From positions 62,001-126,000 of the forward strand of contig JAOTYD010000001.1 in the NCBI GenBank assembly GCA_029862005.1: DNA of 64,000 nt, read 5' to 3'. Position 1 is the stretch's first letter; each line of letters begins with the position of its first letter. The notes under the pieces were generated by a model. The model made no database searches. It worked only from the letters and a program-made list of their open reading frames with translations, and had not been told where the DNA came from. This stretch comes from Gammaproteobacteria bacterium. Its GTDB lineage: Bacteria > Pseudomonadota > Gammaproteobacteria > GCA-001735895. Shown here piece after piece: positions 44,068 to 53,474 of this stretch. Position numbers and translations under genes: made by a program.

Positions 44068-44376
44068 CTAGGACGGTTCCGGAGTATAGTAGATGATCAA
44101 ATCGACCCAATTGACTCCATTAAGTATCTTGCCCTTTAAATAGATTTCGTCTCCTTTCTTAAAATCCGAAAACTTTTTTCGACTGGCAACACTACTGTGA
44201 AGCTTGGCGCCAGAGGCAATTCTGTACACTTGACCATTTACGACAAGCTTGCCAGAACCGATTGAATAGATTCCGCCGGCCTGTTCGAAAGTCTCCTGCG
44301 CTTCCGTGGTTGCCCACGGAAGCATCAGAGCCGTAATAACCAGTAGCTGGGTCAGGAAAGATTTAAACTGTTTCAT
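44068..44376 (-). CDS. Small secreted protein downstream of pilY1 (PilY2-like position)
   Basis: 102 residues from the ATG at 44376, which overlaps the pilY1 stop and has CAGGAGT upstream. Signal peptide about 1-27 (ALMLPWATTEAQE). The mature part is a small beta domain: GIYSIGSGKLVVNGQVYRIASGAKL and FKKGDEIYLKGKILNGVNWVDLIIYY. In P. aeruginosa a small PilY2 protein is encoded at this position; identity with PilY2 is suggested by context more than by sequence. Confidence 0.7.
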   Translation of the reverse strand: MKQFKSFLTQLLVITALMLPWATTEAQETFEQAGGIYSIGSGKLVVNGQVYRIASGAKLHSSVASRKKFSDFKKGDEIYLKGKILNGVNWVDLIIYYTPEPS

Positions 44377-47300
44377 TGGATTAACTCCTGCCACCCGAAG
44401 CGGCCGGTTGGGGGTTCTGGAAGCTCAATTACCTTGGACGGTGTTTCCGCGGTATAGGCAATGTCTTCGATAAATACCGGTTCCGGCAGGAAGCCTTCCT
44501 GGCGAATCGCGGCAATGGTATCGGTGTTACCCGAACCATCGGACGCCTTGTCGTTGTCATCGATAACACCATCACCGTTAACATCGACCGCGACCTCGTC
44601 GGGTGAACCGCCGCTAATCATATCGACGGCAAAGCGATAACCGAAGCCACCGACCGAACAGGGGTCGCTGACCGGGACAAAGCTGTTGAAGAACACGAGT
44701 CCGCCCCTTACCACGGGATTGGTCACCGAGCGCTCACCATTAACATCCAGTTCGAAGAACCAGCCGTATTTGCTGCCCAGGTAGTCGACCGCAGTTCGGG
44801 TCAGCACGCGTTCGGGCGCATAGGCCGGAATGAAGGTCTGCTCCTGCAGGTCTCCGTCGTCGAGATCGTAATCGCCCCGGTCCCAGACACCGTAGAAGTA
44901 GTTGTCATTGATGCTGGCCTTGTCAGCATCAACCAGGTATTGACCTGAACCGAAGTACACCATGACATTCGGCGCATTGGTGCCATCACTCGAGACGGTT
45001 GGATGCAAGGCGAGCGTCGGCTTGGAAGTGATTGGCTCATCGCCCTTGGTGGTGAACAACGGCTTGCCGCTGGCATCCGCAAGGTCCCAGGCACCGGGGG
45101 AGGAGTTGCTCAGGTCGAACGCCCACATCTGGCCCTTCAAATCGCCGGCATAAACCCGATCGACATCTCCGTCACCGTCGAGATCGGCCAGTGCTGGGGT
45201 CGCGAGGCCATTGCGGTCGACGCCGGTCCCACCGGAATTGGTGGTGATTTTGTAGTAGTCAGTACCGAGGATCCAGGCTCCGCCTGTAGTCTTGGCAATG
45301 TCAACGATGAAAAGTTTCGCCTTACCATCACCGGTGTCGTTATACCCGTTTCCGAATATCGCAACCCAGGTACCGGCGTTAGTCAACGCGATCTGTGGTC
45401 GACTATAGGTGTAACCCATGTCAGCATCATCTGCATTGCTGAATTCCCAAAGTGCGATCTTGTCTGCGTTTACTTCAGAAAAACCACTCGGAACGGTTAC
45501 ATCGAGCGCAAAAATGCCACGCCCGCCACCACGTTGTCCACTGATAAGCACGGTGCTCCATTTGAGACTACTGCCAAGATCGGCATAGATATCGGAAACC
45601 GTGGGAGTCAGGTCGTTGTAATACCTGTGACCGTAATTCGGATCGGTCAGGTAGTGTAAACCTGCACTGCTCGCAGTCGAAAACAGGTTGCTGGGAATAT
45701 AGGCGAGCTTCTCTTCGCCATCTGCCTCGGCAAAACCGTGCAACATGCCGCCGTTGGAACCGGCGTAAACGATGCCGGCCCGGGTCTTGGCCGGACCGTT
45801 CTTAAAGTCCGAGTAGCGCTCACCGGGCGCGCTTGGGAAAGGCGCCGTGTCGGGCCAGTTCAGCGCAGGCTCACCGACGAATACCGGGCCGGAATTAACC
45901 AGGTCGCTCAGTAACGACAGGCGTTCACGGAAAAAGTATCCGCTACCCTCGTTAGTACGGTCTCCGCGCAGGTACTCAAGGCGCGCCAGGCCGACCGCAT
46001 CAGGATCAACGCCGCCCGCCGGATTGGTCTTGAGATCATCCTTTTGCAGGGCGCTCAGGTCGGTCCATTGAAACGGCGCACCGTCAGTACCATCGTGGGT
46101 CAGGATGGTGCGCGGGTTGGTCACAATATTGCGAGCGTTGAGCTGGTCTGCCGCGGTCCACTCAGGAGTCGGGGAGAGCTCGCCGGTGTCCAGATCGATG
46201 ATCTTGAAGGCGAATATATTACCTTGCCAGCGGTTGGTATTGAATTGCGCCAGGTAGACTACCGACTGGGTCGTCAGCTTGGCCGAGTTGATCGATACCG
46301 CCGCCGCGGTCGCGGTACGTTCCGCGATATCGGCGATTGCCGCATTCAGCGAGTCCTTGAGCTGTTCCGGATCCTGTGCGCTCAGGTACGCACCACGTCC
46401 GTTGTAAGCCGCATGCCACATATCGTCAACGGTTGTGTTCGTATTGGCAACCGGTGTCGGCCACCCGGGAAAGCCGACTGCGAGTGGATCATCAACCGTC
46501 GGATCGAGCGTGCCGTTCAGACCGAAAGCAATGGTATAGGTCACCAGGTGCTGGTGATCGGCTTCGTCGATGCCGGGTTGAGTCGGTACGTTATCCGCCA
46601 GGTCGCCGCGCAAGTCTCGTTCATAATTATACATCGCGACATCGGCCAGGGTGTTGCTGTCGGTATCGGCATAGTTTCCGCCATCGTTGGATTGGGCAGC
46701 GTTACCATCGAATATCGTATCATTACTGCCGCCATCACGGTCCCTGTTACCGACATTGGGGCTACCACCATTCCAGAAACCATCCGACATCAGGATGTTG
46801 AAGTTTTGCTGACACTCACCACCGCTGGCCGCATCCAGGATCGGCGCACTGCCACCGGTGTCATCAAAGTAATTTCCGGTTGCCAGCAGCGAGGTTCGCG
46901 CCGGGGTGCCCTGGCGTTGTGTAACATATTGATAGAGTGTGTCTAGCAGGTCGCGCTTTTTAGCGGCATCACTCATGGTTTCCATGTCTTCCATGTGTCC
47001 CGTGTTGAACATGCGCATACCCATGCGTGACGCGTCGGTATTGTTAATGGTGCTACCGATGATCGCCTTGGTTGCATTCATTCTCGAGCGGTAATACTGG
47101 AACCAGTTGGCAAAATTCTGCATTTCCGTCGTACCGGCGGCAATCGTTACCCGGTGTGCGGCAATATCAGCTGGCAGGGTGAAGTCGGTGTCTTCGATAA
47201 TACCATCGCCATCACCGTCGGTCGGGGCCCAGGTATAGTAAACCGGGATCCACTGCGTGACGGTCGCGCCCATATTAGGCGAGGCAGGATCAGTACCGCA

Positions 47301-47867
47301 GTTAAAGGGCTCGGTATAGAGGTGCGGTACTGTCAGATCGATACTTTCGCCACCCGGATTGTCGGGATGCTCCAGCGCATTGGTCGGATCCGCATCGAGA
47401 TACATCGGCGAACCATCCGCCTTGGTACCAGGCCAGGGCTCGTAGGTGATGTTGGGATTATAATAATTCCGGTTCGCGAGGTGGGTACGAACGATCCATG
47501 CCCGGTCCCATTCGGGAATGACGCCGTTGGTGAACGGCGGCACCATGAAGTACTCCCGGCAGGGGTCATACAGATTATTAAACGTCGGGGTGTAATAAGC
47601 GCGACGTCGGGTATCGATAATCGGCAAGCCACCACTCGGAGCGGCTGAAGGGGGAGAGATGCTCGAAGCCGCCTGCATCGGATTCCAGTCCATACTGCCC
47701 GAGTCATCGAGCGTGAAATACACGTTGGGCTCGACGATGGTGGACAGGAACAGGGGTGCTGTCGCCAGCGTGCCTGGTCCGGCATAAGCCGACTGGATTG
47801 TTGACATACTGAAGACCGTGGTTGAAACGATCACTGCAAGTCCCTTACAAAGTTTTTTGGTAAACAT
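44373..47867 (-). CDS. pilY1: Type IV pilus tip adhesin/assembly factor PilY1
   Basis: 1164 residues. Signal peptide about 1-29. The N-terminal part (about 45-520) is a von Willebrand A-like region with MIDAS-type DDSGSMDWNP near 52-61 and long Asp/Asn-rich insertions. The C-terminal PilY1 beta-propeller (about 640-1100) has a calcium-binding loop of the form DLDGDGDVD (near residue 910) and VYAGSNGGMLHGF. PilY1 sits at the tip of type IVa pili, is needed for pilus assembly and can act in surface sensing. Operon context with PilX/W/V/FimU is classic. Confidence 0.95.
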   Translation of the reverse strand: MFTKKLCKGLAVIVSTTVFSMSTIQSAYAGPGTLATAPLFLSTIVEPNVYFTLDDSGSMDWNPMQAASSISPPSAAPSGGLPIIDTRRRAYYTPTFNNLYDPCREYFMVPPFTNGVIPEWDRAWIVRTHLANRNYYNPNITYEPWPGTKADGSPMYLDADPTNALEHPDNPGGESIDLTVPHLYTEPFNCGTDPASPNMGATVTQWIPVYYTWAPTDGDGDGIIEDTDFTLPADIAAHRVTIAAGTTEMQNFANWFQYYRSRMNATKAIIGSTINNTDASRMGMRMFNTGHMEDMETMSDAAKKRDLLDTLYQYVTQRQGTPARTSLLATGNYFDDTGGSAPILDAASGGECQQNFNILMSDGFWNGGSPNVGNRDRDGGSNDTIFDGNAAQSNDGGNYADTDSNTLADVAMYNYERDLRGDLADNVPTQPGIDEADHQHLVTYTIAFGLNGTLDPTVDDPLAVGFPGWPTPVANTNTTVDDMWHAAYNGRGAYLSAQDPEQLKDSLNAAIADIAERTATAAAVSINSAKLTTQSVVYLAQFNTNRWQGNIFAFKIIDLDTGELSPTPEWTAADQLNARNIVTNPRTILTHDGTDGAPFQWTDLSALQKDDLKTNPAGGVDPDAVGLARLEYLRGDRTNEGSGYFFRERLSLLSDLVNSGPVFVGEPALNWPDTAPFPSAPGERYSDFKNGPAKTRAGIVYAGSNGGMLHGFAEADGEEKLAYIPSNLFSTASSAGLHYLTDPNYGHRYYNDLTPTVSDIYADLGSSLKWSTVLISGQRGGGRGIFALDVTVPSGFSEVNADKIALWEFSNADDADMGYTYSRPQIALTNAGTWVAIFGNGYNDTGDGKAKLFIVDIAKTTGGAWILGTDYYKITTNSGGTGVDRNGLATPALADLDGDGDVDRVYAGDLKGQMWAFDLSNSSPGAWDLADASGKPLFTTKGDEPITSKPTLALHPTVSSDGTNAPNVMVYFGSGQYLVDADKASINDNYFYGVWDRGDYDLDDGDLQEQTFIPAYAPERVLTRTAVDYLGSKYGWFFELDVNGERSVTNPVVRGGLVFFNSFVPVSDPCSVGGFGYRFAVDMISGGSPDEVAVDVNGDGVIDDNDKASDGSGNTDTIAAIRQEGFLPEPVFIEDIAYTAETPSKVIELPEPPTGRFGWQELIQ

Positions 47868-47893
47868 GGCTCTTATCCTAGTAAAAATATGTG

Positions 47894-48451
47894 TTATGGC
47901 TTGTCTTTGCCAAAGTACGACTGCACGTATCGGAACGAATTACCGGTCAGTCCCACGCCGCGCGTGGTCGAACGGTAAATCGATACGGTCTTGCCGGTCT
48001 GTTGTGTTCCATAGCCCCCGATATTGACTGCGGCCAGGGGGTTTTGTGAGCGGTCTCCCAGGTATTCGATCATGTATCTTGGTTGTTCATAAGCATCCAG
48101 CGAGGTCGTGGATGTTTGTGATGCCGTGGTCCAGGTAGTGTCATCGAAGTAATTCGGACTGTAGTAAGTCGCATCGCTGGCCATTACCGTATACAGTCCC
48201 AATGCATTGTTGGGGCCGGTATTTTCAAAATCTGCATTCGTGTTCGAGGCTTCGATAAAATCCTCGGCACTGTCAAGGCCAATTTCGGCCGCCTGAAACA
48301 TGAGCCCGGTCTCGCGCTGGTTACCCGCCATGGCGAGATCCGTGGTCGTGCGCTGAATTGAAGTCAGGCCGAGCATGGTGAGGCTGACGAGGATAATCAA
48401 ACTGACTACCAGTGCGACGCCTTGCTGTTTTTGTCGGTTAAAATAAATCAT
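47894..48451 (-). CDS. pilX: Minor pilin PilX
   Basis: 185 residues. N-terminus MIYFNRQKQQG then VALVVSLIILVSLTMLGLTSIQRTT, lacking Glu5 as usual for PilX. The ELAMAGNQRE-like segment (DLAMAGNQRETGLMFQAAEIGLDSAEDFI) is the PilX family hallmark. Overlaps pilW by 4 bp; pilY1 starts 26 bp downstream. With PilV, PilW, FimU and PilE it forms the tip complex that primes the pilus. Confidence 0.92.
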   Translation of the reverse strand: MIYFNRQKQQGVALVVSLIILVSLTMLGLTSIQRTTTDLAMAGNQRETGLMFQAAEIGLDSAEDFIEASNTNADFENTGPNNALGLYTVMASDATYYSPNYFDDTTWTTASQTSTTSLDAYEQPRYMIEYLGDRSQNPLAAVNIGGYGTQQTGKTVSIYRSTTRGVGLTGNSFRYVQSYFGKDKP

Positions 48452-49452
48452 GATGAACCTATGCGATTACGCAGTGCGATAGTGGTCGTAAAAACCTGGC
48501 GCAGCCGACGATCGGCCGGCGTGGTTGTTACGCCGTTATAAGAATAAACCTGGGGGTCGTCAGCCACGAAATCGTCGATCGACTGCAACAGCAGCATGAT
48601 TCTGACCGATACCACGTTCTGGAAATTGGGCCCGACGTTATTCGAGGTTACGTATTGATTCGGAAACTGGTCGTTGTCGCTGTCGATGCCGTACAGGACC
48701 TGCATGCTTTGCACACCCTCAACCAGTTCCTGGGCTGCCCCGTTAAACTCCTGGCGAAACAGCGCGGGTAAGCCGCTGGCGCCGGCACCGATGGAATAGG
48801 TGACGGTTTGCAGTTCGATGACCATCGCGTCGTTTTCGAATTGCTGGCTCTTGTTCGCGCCCAGGCTAATCAGGCGCTGGTCTGAAGTCGTTCCGGGGAC
48901 GACGCCCGTTACCGGCAGAATATCGGCCTCGGCTTCGATCAACAGGTCATTCTCCCCGCAGCGCGCTACCAGGATAAGATCGCCGGCACCGATCGTATTA
49001 ATCGTATCGGTGTAAATTCTTTGATCCGTTGCGGCAAGGAAAGGCGCCTCAACATTGGTCTGGCCCGGCTTGCCGCCGCGAATGATCAACGTGTCCGAGC
49101 CGTTAAGACCGGTATCGTTGGTGCCCTGGATCGCTTCCTCGCCGAGGAAATCGTGAAAGTCTGTGTCGTAGCCAGTTACATTGCCGGCGTTTAACGCGTC
49201 GTTAATGTTGTCGGTGTCAGCCGGGTTGAAAGAGATGCATCCCCATTGATTGGTGAGACGCAGGTCCTGGCTCATCGAGTCGAGCGCAAAGCGGCCGTTT
49301 TCCTGGATTTCGGCGAGTGCATTGGTAAAGGCGAAAGTGGCCTTGTTGCCGACATACACTTGCACGATACCAGCCAGCAGGAACAGGCTGATGACAAGCG
49401 CAACCAGTATCTCGACCAGGGAAATACCCATTTGTTTGCTGAAGCGTCTCAT
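48448..49452 (-). CDS. pilW: Minor pilin PilW
   Basis: 334 residues. Leader MRRFSKQMG before ISLVEILVALVISLFLLAGIVQVYVGNKATF (Glu5), then ALAEIQENGRFALDSMSQDLRLTNQWGC, the PilW signature. A large beta-rich globular domain with PilW-type QSMQVLYGIDSDNDQFPNQYV follows. Overlaps pilV and pilX by 4 bp each, so translation is coupled. Confidence 0.93.
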   Translation of the reverse strand: MRRFSKQMGISLVEILVALVISLFLLAGIVQVYVGNKATFAFTNALAEIQENGRFALDSMSQDLRLTNQWGCISFNPADTDNINDALNAGNVTGYDTDFHDFLGEEAIQGTNDTGLNGSDTLIIRGGKPGQTNVEAPFLAATDQRIYTDTINTIGAGDLILVARCGENDLLIEAEADILPVTGVVPGTTSDQRLISLGANKSQQFENDAMVIELQTVTYSIGAGASGLPALFRQEFNGAAQELVEGVQSMQVLYGIDSDNDQFPNQYVTSNNVGPNFQNVVSVRIMLLLQSIDDFVADDPQVYSYNGVTTTPADRRLRQVFTTTIALRNRIGSS

Positions 49453-49925
49453 TGTGCCACCACCAGTGTGTAACAGGTTAAATCACCCGAATTCGTTGGA
49501 TCACAACCGGTGCCGGTTGCGCCGGTGCCATCATCATCCCACATGACATTGATCAACAATCCATCGGCGTTGCTGCCGATGATGCCGCGTCCAGCGGGAA
49601 GATTGCCAACCATGGTTGCCCAGTCCGCGATATCAGCGGTCACCATTTGTGCATTGGAGCAGTTATTGGTGATGCAATCCTGGGGAGCACTGCTGGCAGT
49701 GTCGGCGCCATCGTAAGTCGTGAACTCACTGATATTGGCCCGAATCCGGTCTGACATGTTATACGCCATCCAGACAGCCTGGCTGTGATTAAGCGAGCTG
49801 GAATTCTGGCTCATCGCGGTAATCTGCAACGATGCAATACCGAGTAAACCAACCGAAATCACGAGCAATGCAATCATTGCTTCGATCAGGGTTACGCCCT
49901 GCTGGATTTGTTTCTTGATTAACAT
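49449..49925 (-). CDS. pilV: Minor pilin PilV
   Basis: 158 residues. MLIKKQIQQG before VTLIEAMIALLVISVGLLGIASLQ (Glu5), then QITAMSQNSSSLNHSQAVWMAYNMSDRIRAN, the PilV pattern. Four Cys in the C-terminal half (PQDCITNNC, GCDP, LTCY) suggest two disulfides. Overlaps fimU by 7 bp and pilW by 4 bp. Confidence 0.92.
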   Translation of the reverse strand: MLIKKQIQQGVTLIEAMIALLVISVGLLGIASLQITAMSQNSSSLNHSQAVWMAYNMSDRIRANISEFTTYDGADTASSAPQDCITNNCSNAQMVTADIADWATMVGNLPAGRGIIGSNADGLLINVMWDDDGTGATGTGCDPTNSGDLTCYTLVVAQ

Positions 49926-50428
49926 GCTGAACCATCCTGGAGCCTGACGCGACCGGTATTGGAAATAGAAATGGTTTTGCCATACGGGCCGCTACGATTG
50001 TCACAAAGCTGAAAGCTGCCGGTGGAAGTGGCAAATCCGCGATAGTCGTAGGTGACCTGGCTTGCAAACGTGGTTGGCGTCAGAGTCTGGCTGGTGTTCA
50101 GCGCCTGCTGGGCGCGCAGCACTTCTTCAGACGCATCAAAGGTATTGCTGCCGTCGGCGTCGATGTAAATTATCCAGCCATCTTCCCAGTTGTTGCCACC
50201 GGTGCAGGTCGCTGCATCGTTGCTGACGCAGATGGAGACCTGCTGGCTTCGCTTGACCGCTTCACTGCGGGCGTAAGCCAGGTGACCGATGATGGTGTTG
50301 ATGTTCGTGACCAGCCGGTCGTTCTGGTTAAAAGTTGACATCGACGGTATCGCGATCGCCATGACGACAGATATCATCGTAACCGTCAGAACCAACTCCA
50401 ATAATGTAAAACCTGAATTCTTTTTCAT
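49919..50428 (-). CDS. fimU: Minor pilin FimU/FimT (GspH-like)
   Basis: 169 residues. Leader MKKNSG before FTLLELVLTVTMISVVMAIAIPSM (Glu5). HLAYARSEAVKRSQQVSICVSND and WEDGWIIYIDADGSNTFD are the GspH/FimT signature, and the C-terminal NTGRVRLQDGSAC is also typical. First gene of the minor pilin operon; the promoter must lie in the 113 bp gap before the divergent trmB. Confidence 0.93.
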   Translation of the reverse strand: MKKNSGFTLLELVLTVTMISVVMAIAIPSMSTFNQNDRLVTNINTIIGHLAYARSEAVKRSQQVSICVSNDAATCTGGNNWEDGWIIYIDADGSNTFDASEEVLRAQQALNTSQTLTPTTFASQVTYDYRGFATSTGSFQLCDNRSGPYGKTISISNTGRVRLQDGSAC

Positions 50429-50559
50429 GCTTGTATCCTAATTCAATCGGGAGAAAAGTCTGCTTAAACAAGATAGGGTATGAAAAAGCACCGATAAACG
50501 GTACATAGCTCTAAAAACCGTTAAAATCAAGCACCTACAAGTTGAGAAGCGTGTCACAA

Positions 50560-51240
50560 ATGTCCACCGACAAGCAGTATCCGCGTTCGATCAGAAGCTT
50601 TGTTCGCCGGCGCGGTCGCATGACCGATGCGCAGAAAAATGCGATCCAGCTATATTGGCCTTCATACGGTCTGGAGTTTCAGCAAAACGGGCTGGAATTG
50701 CCCGCCGGATTCGATGCGCTGAAACTTGAAATCGGCATCGGTAACGGTGATGCGTTACTCCATATGGCCGAGGCAGACCGCAGCAGCCTGTATATCGGGG
50801 TTGAAGTGCATACCCCGGGTGTAGGGCGCTGCCTGAACCGCATCCACCAGATGGCGCTGGCCAACGTACGCCTGGTCATGCACGATGCAGTCGAAGTGCT
50901 CGAATATATGATTACGCCCGGGACGCTGGACCGAATCCTGCTGTTTTTCCCGGATCCCTGGCATAAAAAACGCCATCACAAGCGGCGTATCGTCAATCAA
51001 CACTTCCGTGATCTGGTTTACCGGGACCTGAAACCGGGCGCGTCGATCCACGTGGCGACCGACTGGCAGGACTATGCCGAGTCCATCGCGGCGCAGTTTC
51101 TGGCGGATGCCCGTTTTTCAAATGAGGGTGATGACAGCGGTTACGCTGAACGCCCGGCCTACCGGGGGCAAACACGCTTCGAGCAACGTGGCCTCAGGCT
51201 CGGGCACGGTGTCTGCGACCTGGTGTTCACTAAAAAATAA
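50560..51240 (+). CDS. trmB: tRNA (guanine(46)-N7)-methyltransferase TrmB
   Basis: SAM-dependent enzyme making m7G46 in tRNA variable loops. 226 residues from the ATG at 50560; a TTG at 50542 would add six residues. Motifs: RSFVRRRGRMTDAQ near the N-terminus, LEIGIGNGDALLHMAE (SAM site), FFPDPWHKKRHHKRR (catalytic region) and a C-terminal RPxxRGQTRFEQRG segment. It overlaps tail-to-tail by 11 bp with the SLC13 gene, so both genes share their last bases. Confidence 0.95.
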   Translation: MSTDKQYPRSIRSFVRRRGRMTDAQKNAIQLYWPSYGLEFQQNGLELPAGFDALKLEIGIGNGDALLHMAEADRSSLYIGVEVHTPGVGRCLNRIHQMALANVRLVMHDAVEVLEYMITPGTLDRILLFFPDPWHKKRHHKRRIVNQHFRDLVYRDLKPGASIHVATDWQDYAESIAAQFLADARFSNEGDDSGYAERPAYRGQTRFEQRGLRLGHGVCDLVFTKK

Positions 51241-53224
51241 GATTCATCATCACCAGCATGACGACGATGAACAGGATACTCATAAAAATACCGGCCCGCA
51301 TAAAATCCGGCACCCGGTAGCCGCCGGGGCCTTTTATCAGCGCATTGACCTGGTGAGTGGGTATCAGGAAAGAATTGGAGGTCGCCAGTGCCACGGTGAG
51401 TGCAAATACCGCGGGATTGGCGTCGGCACCGATGGCAATGTTAACTGCTAATGGCACCAGCAAGACGGTGGCCCCCACATTCGACATTACCAGTGTGAAA
51501 AAGGTTGCCAGCAGGGCGACCGCCGCCTGGATCACCCAGATCGGCATGTCGCCGACCACCAGCAGGGTTTGTTCGGCGATCCACTTCGCGGTACCGCTGG
51601 TTTCGACGGCGAGCCCGAGTGGAATCAGGCTGGCCAGCAGGAAGACGGTACTCCAGGACACCGATTCATAGGCTTCCTCTATTTTAAGTACACCTGAAAT
51701 AATCATGCCGATGGCGCCGGTCATCAGCGCAATCGAGAGTCGTAAATCGGTAAACAACACCATGAACAGTGCCAGCGAGAAAAAAAACGTGGCCCAGCCG
51801 ACCTTGTTGGGGCGCGTATGTTCGCGCGGATACTCCGACGTGACGATAACAAAATTGCGATCACGTTCGAGATGAGCCAGGGTTCTCCAGGTGGTGTGGG
51901 CCAGAATAGTGTCGCCGGCCTCGAGCGGCATGTCGCGAATGTTGTCACCTTCGACCATGGTTTCGCCATCGCGATACAGGGCCACCATCGCAATTCCGTA
52001 GGTCTTGCGCATCCAGACCTCGAGTGCCGATTTACCGATCAGGGCCGAACCGGGTGGGATTACGATTTCGGCGACACCTGCCTGTGTCGACGACAATACC
52101 TCGGAGAACACTTTTAGTCCCTTCTGGATATTCAAGCCATAGGCGTCGACGAAATCCTTTAAATGGGCCGGGGAGCAAAGTATTCCGATTGTGGAGTTGG
52201 CGGCAAACTCGACATCACGCGATAGATCACCTCGACCTGCGCGCATACCAGCACCAGCTGCCTTGATCGCAACGATACGGATCTTGTTGACCGATTCGAT
52301 ATCATTGAGTGTCTCGCCAACCAGCGGGCTGTCCTCGGGAATATTGACTTCGAAGGTCAGGTAATCAACCCCGTAGACCTCTTCCAGGTACTTGGTGCTG
52401 CCGGCAACGGCAGTGGAAGATTCGTGGGTGATTGTTGGCAGCACGTACTTGCCGGCCAGCATGAAGTAAATAATACCGGTTGCCACCAGTGCCAGCCCGA
52501 TTGGAGTGACCGAGAACAGTTCCCAGGTCTGCATTTGCTGGTCCTGTGGCAGGGCCACGTTCGAGGTCAGGATCAAGTCATTCAGCAGAATTAACGGGGA
52601 AGACCCTACCATCGTAACGGTGCCGCCGAGAATCGCAGTAAAGCCCATTGGCATCAGCAAACGCGACATCGGCAGGTTGGAGCGCGCCGAAATGCGGCTC
52701 ACCACCGGCAGGAACAGCGCGGCAGCGCCGACATTCTGCATGAACGAAGAAATGATTCCGACCGTCCCCGAGACAATCGGAATTATGCGGTTCTCGGAAC
52801 TCCCGCCGATCCTTAGAATGAATCCCGCGACCGTGCCCATCATCCCGGTCTTGTCGAGGCCCGCGCCGATAATCATGACCGCGATGATCGATATCACCGC
52901 ATTACTGGCGAAGCCGTCAAACAGGTGCTGGGTATCGACCAGCCCCTGTTCCAGTCCCATTGAAGGGGCCAGCAAGGAAGTCAGGCCGAGTATCACCATG
53001 ATCGTAATCGCGGTTTCATCGACACTGACGATTTCGAAAACAAACAGGTATATGGTAAAGAGCAGTATGCCCGTGACCCAGGCAATGTCGGAGCTGGGGG
53101 CCAGGTCGGTTATAAACCAGCCAAACTCGACAAAAATTATTCCGGCAATCCACTTTACGCTGCGCAGTTTTTTGAGTTTGACTTTTTTAAGCCTGACCCT
53201 GAGTATTCTTGTTAATCTGCTCAA
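51230..53224 (-). CDS. SLC13/DASS-type anion:Na+ symporter with RCK-C domains
   Basis: 664 residues starting at TTG 53224 with no clear RBS, so the exact start is uncertain. A very basic N-terminus precedes about 11-12 membrane helices in two blocks (about 25-265 and 475-664). Between them (about 285-465) lie two TrkA-C/RCK-C-like domains (FEVNIPEDSPLVGETLNDIESVNKIRIVAIK; EIVIPPGSALIGKSALEVWMRKTYGIAMVALYRDGE). SLC13-type signatures are GAAALFLPVVSRISARSNLPMSRLLMPMGFTAILGGTVTMVGSSP and ATSNSFLIPTHQVNALI. The substrate is probably sulfate or a dicarboxylate and cannot be told from sequence. Confidence 0.9.
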   Translation of the reverse strand: MSRLTRILRVRLKKVKLKKLRSVKWIAGIIFVEFGWFITDLAPSSDIAWVTGILLFTIYLFVFEIVSVDETAITIMVILGLTSLLAPSMGLEQGLVDTQHLFDGFASNAVISIIAVMIIGAGLDKTGMMGTVAGFILRIGGSSENRIIPIVSGTVGIISSFMQNVGAAALFLPVVSRISARSNLPMSRLLMPMGFTAILGGTVTMVGSSPLILLNDLILTSNVALPQDQQMQTWELFSVTPIGLALVATGIIYFMLAGKYVLPTITHESSTAVAGSTKYLEEVYGVDYLTFEVNIPEDSPLVGETLNDIESVNKIRIVAIKAAGAGMRAGRGDLSRDVEFAANSTIGILCSPAHLKDFVDAYGLNIQKGLKVFSEVLSSTQAGVAEIVIPPGSALIGKSALEVWMRKTYGIAMVALYRDGETMVEGDNIRDMPLEAGDTILAHTTWRTLAHLERDRNFVIVTSEYPREHTRPNKVGWATFFFSLALFMVLFTDLRLSIALMTGAIGMIISGVLKIEEAYESVSWSTVFLLASLIPLGLAVETSGTAKWIAEQTLLVVGDMPIWVIQAAVALLATFFTLVMSNVGATVLLVPLAVNIAIGADANPAVFALTVALATSNSFLIPTHQVNALIKGPGGYRVPDFMRAGIFMSILFIVVMLVMMNLIF

Positions 53225-53474
53225 GTGTTGGTCGAATCCTCACTAAATTACTACCAGTCGGGGTTACTGTTCCCGCTGGTCCTGCATCGATGTTGCTTAT
53301 CTGTTTGAATCCAGTAGTGCTAAAGATTTTAGCGCTGACAAGATGAGACAGGAATATCCAAATGAGTGTACACAATATTACCACCAGCCACAAAGACAGA
53401 CCCGGTTTGCCCGTCACCCTGGTCGAGTATAATAAGTGCCGGAATCTGCAAGGAATTTGACCAGGATTTAAATC

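Noticed and set aside
46044-46946. 300-residue open frame on the plus strand
   Set aside because: Shadow of pilY1 in the opposite strand; Arg-rich composition and no family motif.
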